From the NCBI GenBank assembly GCA_934095865.1, contig CAKOKU010000016.1:1-20602 (forward strand): a stretch of DNA of 20,602 nt, given 5' to 3'. The notes below the pieces were generated by a model, which worked only from the letters and a program-made list of their open reading frames with translations, did not search any database and was not told the origin of the DNA. The stretch is from an uncultured Bacilli bacterium (GTDB taxonomy: Bacteria; Bacillota_I; Bacilli_A; RF39; UBA660). The first letter of the stretch is position 1, and each line of letters begins with the position of its first letter. Positions 1 through 5,582 of the stretch are shown here, piece by piece. A program made the translations under genes and the position numbers.

Positions 1-73
1 TAGCTAAACCAGATACTTTTAGAAGAATCATTAATGGATATTTTAGCCGTAGTTCACTAACAACATTTACTTT
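1..73 (-). pseudogene. IS3-family transposase OrfB, N-terminal fragment (partial)
   Basis: In the -1 frame relative to the OrfA stop, the minus strand reads EKVNVVSELRLKYPLMILLK and continues to the window edge. This resembles the start of IS3-family OrfB (DDE integrase), where an ELR-x-(Y/F)-PL-x-x-LL segment precedes the catalytic domain. A run of five A followed by G just before the OrfA stop (about 70-75) is a plausible -1 slippage site for an OrfAB fusion. Only 24 codons are visible. It is called non-functional because the OrfA part is broken; OrfB itself may be intact beyond the edge. Confidence 0.65.
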
Positions 74-336
74 TTCTCGTGTTGTTGATTCTTCCTTGCT
101 TGAACAACGGCTCTCAATTTTTTTGAGTATTCAAGCTCGGCTTTTAAATATAAATTTTCCTTTTTTAATCTTTCATTTTCTTCTTCAATAGTTTCTTTTT
201 TATTAATTTGTTCTGGCTTCTTAATCATAGTCGGACGACCTCGCTTTCGTTCAACCATATTATAGCAATTTTCTTTATATTGTTTAATCCAATTTATTAA
301 CATTCCTAAGCTGGATAATTTTTCATCAATTGCCAC
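67..336 (-). pseudogene. IS3-family transposase OrfA, C-terminal half
   Basis: The 89-residue frame opens with GTG and carries the second half of an IS150-type OrfA. It has a helix-turn-helix-like stretch ending in NWIKQYKEN, a basic ERKRGRP segment, then a coiled coil (about residues 50-80) with KKLRAVVQARK, the usual OrfA multimerisation tail. The same frame stays open upstream to about 381 (NRVLINNESSLSV) before a TGA at 382-384. The first helix-turn-helix is found in another frame just upstream, so this is the distal part of a frameshifted gene and not an independent one. The GTG start is an artefact of the break. Confidence 0.8.
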
Positions 337-359
337 AGATAAACTCGATTCGTTATTTA

Positions 360-527
360 TTAAAACTCTGTTCTTAAAACATCAAATCCATGTTTATCAA
401 TTAATCTTACTAAATACTGTACATTTGATTCTTGGATTTTATACTTAGAAGCAATATCTTTTCTTGATCTTCCTTTTTTCTTTTCATAATAAATTTTTAC
501 TTTATCTTCATAACTTAATTTTTCCAT
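360..527 (-). pseudogene. IS3-family transposase OrfA, N-terminal half
   Basis: This is a 55-residue frame from ATG (525-527) to TAA (360-362). It begins MEKLSYEDKVKIYYEKKKGR and continues with a helix-turn-helix region (about residues 20-45) and HGFDVLR, typical of the first DNA-binding domain of IS150-like OrfA. It stops in TEF-TAA while the continuation of OrfA lies in another frame overlapping 360-381. The region between the two helix-turn-helix units is shorter than usual for this family, which suggests an internal deletion that also changed the frame. Together with 67-336 it makes one dead OrfA. Confidence 0.75.
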
Positions 528-540
528 ATAAAAACCTCGT

Positions 541-565
541 TTCTATGTCCAAGAAACGGGGTTCA
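541..565 (-). repeat. Putative IS3-family terminal inverted repeat (left end)
   Basis: Read on the minus strand, this begins TGAACCCCGTTTCTTGGACA, directly upstream of the OrfA start. A TG-initiated, C-rich tip followed by a GGACA element is the usual look of an IS150-group end. The partner repeat is outside the window, so the exact boundary (565, or a few bases further to about 570) is inferred. Confidence 0.6.
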
Positions 566-589
566 TATCACTAATTACTAAGTATGAGC

Positions 590-1528
590 TTATTTTTTAT
601 CTTTCTCTTTTTTAAATTCATCAAATAGTTCTTTAACTTTTTCGAGTGGTAACTCTGTTGAGATTGCAATCGTTTCTAATGGCACTTCTTGTTTTATTAA
701 CTTTTTAGCTATTTCTATTGTTTTTTCTTTAGCTCCAGACTTAATACCGATTTCAATACCGGCTAATTTACCTAATTCAACACCATTTTTAGTTGCATTA
801 TCTAAAGCAAAATTTTGGAGTTTTCTATTTTCCTCTTCTTCATCATAGTATATTAAACTATATCCATCTTTTGAAAAATCTTCCATATACTTTGCCACGC
901 TCCTTAATATTTCATCATCGCCAGCAATTTCTTTACTAAGCTTTATACTAGTTGATTTCATTAATTTCAAAGCTCGAAATAACCAATCACTTATAGCTTC
1001 ATTATATGTATTTTTTTCCAAGTTATCAAGAGCTATATGAATAAATCTCGGCATATTTGGTAAATATTCATTCGTATTTTCTTCACGCGTAGTAAAAACA
1101 TTTATTATCTTCTTATTGAATTTAAAATGATATGCGTCAAAATTTAACTGATTGACATTGATTATTGTATATTTTTCTCCTTTTATTTGTTTATCTAGTA
1201 TTAGCCTATAAACATAAGAAGCATTTTTAATTAAGGTATCACCACTATAACTATTAGCTTCAATATTTATAAAGTTATTCTCATTTACTTCTAAAAGTAA
1301 ATCAACAACCATTACTTTATTATTTTTAATTGGCACCGGTGTTATATTATCAACGAATACTGCGCTAGTAATAGAAGACAGTGGTAAGCCAATTAACTCA
1401 GTCATTATTTTATTAATATATTGTCTTTCATGTTTCATTACATTTTTAAATGCTGTATCACTGGTAATTGGGATTTGAAAGTCTTCACCTCTATTTCTTC
1501 TAAATTTAAAAATATTTTCATTAATCAT
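590..1528 (-). CDS. Rpn/YhgA-like PD-(D/E)XK nuclease family protein
   Basis: A 312-residue protein resembling the Rpn family (PD-(D/E)XK nuclease family transposase, once called transposase_31), whose studied members are DNA endonucleases that promote recA-independent recombination. The N-terminus carries the family-like SDTAFKNVM segment (about 23-31). The nuclease core shows a VVDLLLEV strand with D76 and a NIEAN strand with E90; the residue two after E90 is Asn rather than the usual Lys/Gln, so activity is uncertain. The C-terminus is a charged helical tail with a Gly/Ala/Lys stretch, as in other members. I chose ATG 1528 over an upstream ATG at 1645 because a strong GGAAGGAAG ribosome site precedes it, family similarity begins there, and the best promoter (1617-1645) would place the transcript start inside the longer version. 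It is transcribed away from the secretion genes. Confidence 0.85.
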   Translation of the reverse strand: MINENIFKFRRNRGEDFQIPITSDTAFKNVMKHERQYINKIMTELIGLPLSSITSAVFVDNITPVPIKNNKVMVVDLLLEVNENNFINIEANSYSGDTLIKNASYVYRLILDKQIKGEKYTIINVNQLNFDAYHFKFNKKIINVFTTREENTNEYLPNMPRFIHIALDNLEKNTYNEAISDWLFRALKLMKSTSIKLSKEIAGDDEILRSVAKYMEDFSKDGYSLIYYDEEEENRKLQNFALDNATKNGVELGKLAGIEIGIKSGAKEKTIEIAKKLIKQEVPLETIAISTELPLEKVKELFDEFKKEKDKK

Positions 1529-1616
1529 AGTATCTTCCTTCCTTAATTTTTTACTATCTAATATATATATTAAGGAAAAGTTAGTGATTTCCTTTAAAAT
1601 TTTAAAAAAACTTTTT

Positions 1617-1645
1617 ATTATCTTTAATTTTGTTACTATAAGCAA
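1617..1645 (-). promoter_or_regulatory. Putative promoter of the Rpn-like gene
   Basis: On the minus strand, TTGCTT (1640-1645) and GATAAT (1617-1622) are separated by 17 bases. This gives an approximately 80-base leader before the ATG at 1528 and forms a divergent pair with the promoter at 1678-1706. Confidence 0.5.
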
Positions 1646-1677
1646 ATGTTATTGTTATAGCTAATTATAAAAATATC

Positions 1678-1706
1678 TTGCACATACTTAAAAAAAATTA
1701 TATAAT
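1678..1706 (+). promoter_or_regulatory. Strong sigma-A-type promoter of the secretion locus
   Basis: TTGCAC (1678-1683), a 17-base spacer and a perfect TATAAT (1701-1706), followed by an AGGAGG ribosome site at 1721-1726 and the ATG at 1738. It probably drives the first five genes (1738-4338), which are closely spaced with no terminator between them. Confidence 0.8.
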
Positions 1707-1737
1707 TTAGTATATAAGATAGGAGGAATAAGAAAAT

Positions 1738-2001
1738 ATGAAAGAAGCAACAGGTGAATTAAATATGACTGTTATTACTGTTGTAGCAATTGCAGCAGTA
1801 GGAGCTTTATTTACAGTATTCGTTTGGCCAAATATTCAAATGAATTTAATGCTTTCAACAGCTTGTTCACAAATTGATACTGAAGGTCACTATATTAGTG
1901 AAGAAGATGATGGTTCTGATACAAAGAGCATTTCTTGTGATAAATTTGAATGTACTGTAAGTTATAAAGGTCATACAGGAACAAGAAAGTGCAAGAGCTA
2001 A
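1738..2001 (+). CDS. Small single-pass pseudopilin-like protein 1
   Basis: An 87-residue protein of unrecognised family. The N-terminus MKEATGELNMTVITVV leads into one transmembrane helix (about 9-31). The remaining roughly 55 residues are predicted extracellular and contain four cysteines (one near the membrane, then three in the distal half), which could form disulfides. It is the first gene of the locus, with a perfect AGGAGG and the strong promoter. The next two genes share the motif MKE(A/S)-x-G-x-L-(N/S)-(L/M)-T. The short N-terminus followed by a hydrophobic helix resembles class III/Flp-type pilins, but no canonical prepilin cleavage site (G-x4-E-Y or G|F-x3-E) is present. Pilin-like is therefore a structural analogy only. 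Confidence 0.75.
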   Translation: MKEATGELNMTVITVVAIAAVGALFTVFVWPNIQMNLMLSTACSQIDTEGHYISEEDDGSDTKSISCDKFECTVSYKGHTGTRKCKS

Positions 2002-2017
2002 TAAGCGGAGAATGTAA

Positions 2018-2245
2018 ATGAAAGAAGCCAGTGGAGAATTAAACTTAACAATCATCGTTGTGATGGCCGTAGGAATGCTTATGGCTTTTTTCTATACGCT
2101 TATATGGCCAATGATACGCCAAAATATAACAGCCAATACTAAATGTGCGGCTGCCGTGTGTGAAAAATGTGATTCACCAGACGGATGTAAAGCAGTTACT
2201 TGCCACTATAAAGGCCAAGAATTTAAGTGCGTTTGGAAAGGATAA
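2018..2245 (+). CDS. Small single-pass Cys-rich pseudopilin-like protein 2
   Basis: A 75-residue paralogue of the upstream gene with the same N-terminal motif (MKEASGELNLTIIVVM), one transmembrane helix (about 9-32) and a very short outer part. That outer part has six cysteines in about 35 residues (C-x4-C-x2-C-x6-C-x4-C-x7-C), suggesting a small disulfide-knotted or metal-binding head. It starts 16 bases after the stop of gene 1, with GCGGAG as ribosome site. Family not recognised. Function in a pilus or secretion complex is inferred from context. Confidence 0.72.
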   Translation: MKEASGELNLTIIVVMAVGMLMAFFYTLIWPMIRQNITANTKCAAAVCEKCDSPDGCKAVTCHYKGQEFKCVWKG

Positions 2246-2251
2246 AAGGAT

Positions 2252-2758
2252 ATGAAGGAGTCAATAGGGGTACTAAGTTTAACAAATATAGTTATTGTGT
2301 TTATATTACTATTTACAGGTTATTTGTGTATATCCTTAAATCAATCAAAAGCATATAACGTAAAAAATCAAATAGTTAGTATTATTCAAAAAAATAATGG
2401 TATTAATGATCAAACTATTACAGATATTCAAAATTATATGAGTGAAGTTGGCTACCGTTCAACTGGTAAATGTGATGCCATCGATGAAGACGAATCGTCC
2501 TTAATTGCCGTCGACCAATATGGTCAAACCGGTAACAACAAAGGTATGATTTGTATAACTAGACATGATATTTATAAAAAATTATGGCGTGACGAAGACC
2601 ATACTCGTCAAATACCAAAGACAGTTTATTATGAAGTAAAAGTATTCTTTGCACTAGATATGCCTGTTGTTAATACTGTCTTTAACTTTAATTTAAAGGG
2701 TAGTACAAGAATGATTTACTGTCCTAAAGAATTAGGCGATTGTGATGAGGAAGTGTAG
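2252..2758 (+). CDS. Pseudopilin-like membrane protein 3
   Basis: A 168-residue protein starting MKESIGVLSLTNIVIV, the same N-terminal pattern as the two preceding genes, with one transmembrane helix (about 9-28). A longer outer domain follows, with three cysteines in its distal part. It is clearly paralogous to the next gene: both have a helical x-IVSII/IISII segment after the membrane, a GY-x5-GxC element near residue 75, a YY(E/D)V-x-x-FF strand and a (M/L)PV element before the C-terminus. Six bases separate it from gene 2, and it ends in TAG two bases before gene 4. A long amphipathic helix followed by a globular Cys-containing domain is pseudopilin-like, but no database family is recognised. 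Confidence 0.75.
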   Translation: MKESIGVLSLTNIVIVFILLFTGYLCISLNQSKAYNVKNQIVSIIQKNNGINDQTITDIQNYMSEVGYRSTGKCDAIDEDESSLIAVDQYGQTGNNKGMICITRHDIYKKLWRDEDHTRQIPKTVYYEVKVFFALDMPVVNTVFNFNLKGSTRMIYCPKELGDCDEEV

Positions 2759-2760
2759 AA

Positions 2761-3276
2761 ATGAAACAAACCATAAGTTCCACATGGGAATTCCAAATAA
2801 TAATTATTTTCATTCTTGTTTTCGTTTCTTATCTGACGGTTTCCGTAAGTTACTTTAAAGTATTTAAAGCCAAAAATGATATTATTAGTATCATTGAAAG
2901 AAAAGAAGGCTTAACAGAAGGTGCAACCGGTGCTATTGGCGTTATTAATAATTATCTTGTTAGTAATGGCTATAATGCTAAAGGCCATTGCCAAGAAGGA
3001 TACTATGGAGCCGTTTCTCTTACAGCTACTGGTAATGAAGGATTTAGACGAGTAACAAGCGATGATAAAAGTAAATATTACTATTGTGTAAGAAAAACAA
3101 CTAGATATTTTGAAGAAAAAATGACTAGAAGTTATTATGATGTTAATCTATTTTTTTCATTGAATTTACCAGTAATAGGGGATATAATAGACTTCGGTGC
3201 AAACGGAACAACTATTGAAATGGATGCTACTTATGATTGCAACAATGTAAGATGTCTATTTAATGTTTATGACTAA
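2761..3276 (+). CDS. Pseudopilin-like membrane protein 4
   Basis: A 171-residue paralogue of gene 3, aligned through the helix (KNDIISIIERKEG), the GYNAKGHC element, SYYDVNLFFSLNLPVI and a C-terminal Cys pair (CNNVRC). Its N-terminus (MKQTISSTWEFQIIIIF) has lost the shared MKE-x-x-G-x-L motif, so it may be processed or sorted differently. There is one transmembrane helix (about 11-31) and an outer domain of about 140 residues with four cysteines. The ribosome site GAGGAAG lies within the end of gene 3, so translation is probably coupled. Confidence 0.74.
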   Translation: MKQTISSTWEFQIIIIFILVFVSYLTVSVSYFKVFKAKNDIISIIERKEGLTEGATGAIGVINNYLVSNGYNAKGHCQEGYYGAVSLTATGNEGFRRVTSDDKSKYYYCVRKTTRYFEEKMTRSYYDVNLFFSLNLPVIGDIIDFGANGTTIEMDATYDCNNVRCLFNVYD

Positions 3277-3291
3277 AGAAAGGAAATACTT

Positions 3292-4338
3292 ATGAACGTA
3301 ATAATTTCTAACAGATATAGTGAAATGCTAACTAATTTACCAATCGATGTAATAAAAAATGTTCGTGGTGAATATGAACCAGAAGTAATTGTTAGTAATT
3401 TTCAAAACTTTTTCTTCAATAAAATGATTTTAGATATAACTGCTGTCAAAGGATATAAAAATATTAGTAATATTCAAAAACTATCATTTGGTATAGATAT
3501 GAATAAAGTAATACTTTTATTAGATGATTCTAAAGAAGTTAATTCGCCAACTTATTTGTCTGAATTAGTATCTATGGGAATATATAACTTTACTAGAAGC
3601 ATTGACAATCTTGTTTATCTAATTGACAATCCTAATACTTATAAAGATGTAGCTAGATATCATATGCTTGGTGGTATGCCTAATAGTGGAATGAATGTAA
3701 ATCTAGAACCTGGTATGATGAATTCTAGTTTCTTAAATGATAGTATTAATAGAGTATTCATGGGCTGTCGTGTAATAGCTATTAAAAATTTAACAGAACA
3801 CGCTGGCGCAACAACTCTTACATATATGTTAAAGAAACAACTAGAAAATAATTACCGTACTCTTGCTATTGAAGTAGATAAAAATGACTTTATGTATTTT
3901 AATGATCAAGATATGCGTAGCGTTACTACTAGTGAATTAGATTCTATTATTAAAAATCCTAATAATACGTATGATATTATCTTGGTAGATATTAATGAAT
4001 CACCAAAAGTAGCATCTATAAGTGAAGTATTACACTTAATAGAACCTAGTACAATAAAATTAAATAAACTTATTAGAGCAGATAGAACTGTTTTAACAAA
4101 AATGAAAAATTATAAGATAGTTCTTAATAAAAGCTTATTATCAGATAAGGATATTAAAGATTTTGAATATGAATCACGTTGTAAAGTATTTGAATCTATT
4201 CCTCCTTTAGATGATAAAAAAGAGAAGAATCCAATTCTTAATAATATCCTTTATAAATTAGGATTTGATAAACAAACACCTACTGGTGGGGCAAAGAAGC
4301 CAGTTGGCAAGCTATTTGGCATTGTTAAAGACGAGTAA
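3292..4338 (+). CDS. TadZ/CpaE-like deviant P-loop ATPase
   Basis: A 348-residue cytoplasmic protein with a CpaE/TadZ-like layout. An N-terminal receiver-like alpha/beta domain (about 1-130, with KVILLLDDS and a GIYNF segment) is followed by a MinD/ParA-type fold. The deviant Walker A position reads EHAGATTL (169-176): the usual GK(T/S)T becomes GATT, so the catalytic/signature lysine is missing. The Walker B-like strand is YDIILVD (227-233). TadZ proteins also have atypical Walker A boxes and act as polar localisation hubs for pilus assembly, so this may position the complex rather than hydrolyse ATP. It is cotranscribed with the four pilin-like genes (15-base gap, AAAGGA site). The C-terminal tail (about 325-348) is Lys/Gly-rich. 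Family assignment is by pattern only. Confidence 0.65.
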   Translation: MNVIISNRYSEMLTNLPIDVIKNVRGEYEPEVIVSNFQNFFFNKMILDITAVKGYKNISNIQKLSFGIDMNKVILLLDDSKEVNSPTYLSELVSMGIYNFTRSIDNLVYLIDNPNTYKDVARYHMLGGMPNSGMNVNLEPGMMNSSFLNDSINRVFMGCRVIAIKNLTEHAGATTLTYMLKKQLENNYRTLAIEVDKNDFMYFNDQDMRSVTTSELDSIIKNPNNTYDIILVDINESPKVASISEVLHLIEPSTIKLNKLIRADRTVLTKMKNYKIVLNKSLLSDKDIKDFEYESRCKVFESIPPLDDKKEKNPILNNILYKLGFDKQTPTGGAKKPVGKLFGIVKDE

Positions 4339-4342
4339 TTTC

Positions 4343-4371
4343 TTGACATTGCCTATAAATTATTGTAATAT
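4343..4371 (+). promoter_or_regulatory. Consensus promoter of the VirB2-like pilin gene
   Basis: A perfect TTGACA (4343-4348), a 17-base spacer and TAATAT (4366-4371), placed right after the TadZ-like stop codon. With the terminator at 4791-4820 it makes the pilin gene its own transcription unit. Confidence 0.8.
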
Positions 4372-4394
4372 TATTTTAGAAATGAGGAGATGTT

Positions 4395-4769
4395 ATGTTA
4401 TTAAACGTTCTTGATACTAGTTTTGCTACTACTACATGTCAAAACTTGGCTCCATTCCTTAGAATTGTAGGATACGTTGTTGCCATAGTAAAAATTGTCA
4501 TTCCAATATTATTAGTTGTTTTTGGTATGTTAGATGTTGGCAAAGCTGTTATTGCTGGCAAACCTGATGAGGTTACAAAAAATTTAAGAGGCTTTGCAAT
4601 GCGTTGTATTGCTGCTATCTTGGTGTTCTTTATTCCTTCAATTGTATCAGTACTAATTGGTGCTGTTGCGGCAACTGGCGGCACTGGTGATAATATTACA
4701 GGTGATAATTCGGATGCTAACAATAACTGGTTAGAATGTTGGGGATATGTGTTAAATCCTAACAAATAA
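4395..4769 (+). CDS. VirB2/TrbC-like pilin subunit
   Basis: A 124-residue protein with two transmembrane helices (about 22-46 and 70-92) joined by a short charged loop (DVGKAVIAGKPDEV), the architecture of T4SS VirB2/TrbC pilins. The N-terminus is short and has a Cys (C15); a second Cys lies at the start of helix 2 and a third in the polar Asn/Gly/Asp-rich C-terminus. The core matches the C-terminal half of the next gene (PIL-x-V...D-x-x-K-x-V, then VFFIPSI versus LFVFPSI), so the two are paralogues. It has the best promoter in the T4SS block, a GAGGAGA ribosome site and a perfect-stem terminator, as expected for a major structural subunit needed in excess. The family call is by topology and context. 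Confidence 0.72.
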   Translation: MLLNVLDTSFATTTCQNLAPFLRIVGYVVAIVKIVIPILLVVFGMLDVGKAVIAGKPDEVTKNLRGFAMRCIAAILVFFIPSIVSVLIGAVAATGGTGDNITGDNSDANNNWLECWGYVLNPNK

Positions 4770-4790
4770 AAAATTGATTAATGTTTTATG

Positions 4791-4820
4791 CTAATATTTA
4801 TTTTAAATATTAGTTTTTTT
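4791..4820 (+). terminator. Intrinsic terminator after the pilin gene
   Basis: A perfect 9-bp stem CTAATATTT/AAATATTAG (4791-4799 with 4805-4813), a 5-base loop and a run of seven T (4814-4820). It separates the pilin transcript from the next operon. Confidence 0.88.
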
Positions 4821-4821
4821 A

Positions 4822-4830
4822 TGTTATAAT
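4822..4830 (+). promoter_or_regulatory. Extended -10 promoter
   Basis: TGTTATAAT (4822-4830) is a perfect TATAAT with the TG-n extension. No good -35 is visible because that position overlaps the terminator T-run. A GAGGTG ribosome site (4841-4846) and the ATG at 4854 follow. It should start the operon for the channel and ATPase genes. Confidence 0.68.
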
Positions 4831-4853
4831 CTACCTGTAAGAGGTGTTACTGG

Positions 4854-5567
4854 ATGCAAAAGAGAAGATTTGTTTATTTATTTGTTGCTTTATTTGCTTT
4901 TTTAATTAATGTTAACTTGGTAAATGCTGCAAATTTTGAAATTGGAAAAAATAAAGATTCTGTATCAATTTCTACATATTCTTCTTGCGTGTACGCATCT
5001 GGTCCAACTGGATATTTAGGAACTTCTACTTCTTCTACTGGTGTTATTATTTATGTAGTTAAATTGCCAAGTCATGCTTGGTTTAATACCGGTAAAGAAA
5101 ACGTTACGTTTACTTGCAAAACGAAAGATGGCGTAACAACAACTGCAAAGGTAACAGTAAAAGAAACAGCCAAAGTTTATGACACTAGCCAGCTGAATAG
5201 TGATAACAGTTCCTCATCAGATGATGGTACATCGTCAGATACGGAACTTGTAGAAAAAAATTGCAATGGAATCTTAGGAAGAATTGATGATGATGGTAGT
5301 AACAATACCAGTGGTGTTCCGTCGGTTGCCTATGTTTTACAAAAAACACTTAATTTTATAAAATTTCTTGGCCCTATATTAGTGATAGCTATGACAATTT
5401 TTGACTTAGTTAAAGTTGTTACTAGCAACGATAAGGAGGCTTTAAACAAATTAGGAAAAACAACGTCGAAAAGACTGATATATGCTGTCGCTTTGTTTGT
5501 TTTTCCATCAATACTTAACTTTATGTTGCTGTGGATATCAGTACATGGAACGTGTGAACTACACTAG
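4854..5567 (+). CDS. Secreted-domain VirB2/TrbC-like membrane protein
   Basis: A 237-residue protein. It has a signal peptide (about 1-25, ending NLVNAA), then a Ser/Thr-rich predicted beta domain (about 26-105) with two cysteines, then a Ser/Asp-rich linker (about 106-135). The C-terminal part has two transmembrane helices (about 161-190 and 206-230) that resemble the VirB2-like pilin encoded just upstream. It can be read as a VirB2-like hairpin carrying an N-terminal extracellular beta-sandwich-like module, an unusual fusion for this family. It may be a minor or tip subunit, or an adaptor that shows a domain outside the membrane; this is inference. It is the first gene after the extended -10 promoter and is followed closely by the VirB6-like gene. 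Confidence 0.65.
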   Translation: MQKRRFVYLFVALFAFLINVNLVNAANFEIGKNKDSVSISTYSSCVYASGPTGYLGTSTSSTGVIIYVVKLPSHAWFNTGKENVTFTCKTKDGVTTTAKVTVKETAKVYDTSQLNSDNSSSSDDGTSSDTELVEKNCNGILGRIDDDGSNNTSGVPSVAYVLQKTLNFIKFLGPILVIAMTIFDLVKVVTSNDKEALNKLGKTTSKRLIYAVALFVFPSILNFMLLWISVHGTCELH

Positions 5568-5582
5568 AAAGGAGTGAACTCA

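Larger units (their letters stand above)
1..565 (-). mobile_element. IS3-family (IS150-like) insertion sequence, left part
   Basis: This is the 5' part of an insertion sequence read on the minus strand, cut by the window start. It holds an OrfA-type helix-turn-helix region, a second helix-turn-helix/leucine-zipper region, and the start of an OrfB integrase in the -1 frame, which is the standard IS3 layout. The outer end is marked by a TGAACCCCG-type terminus near 565, 25 bases downstream of the Rpn-like gene's stop codon. OrfA is frameshifted and lacks internal sequence, so this copy is probably inactive. The right end, the other inverted repeat and the target duplication lie outside the window. 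Confidence 0.85.

Noticed and set aside
1529..1645. N-terminal extension of the Rpn-like protein from an upstream ATG (39 more residues).
   Set aside because: No ribosome site precedes it, the residues do not resemble the family, and the likely promoter overlaps it. The ATG at 1528 has a strong ribosome site.
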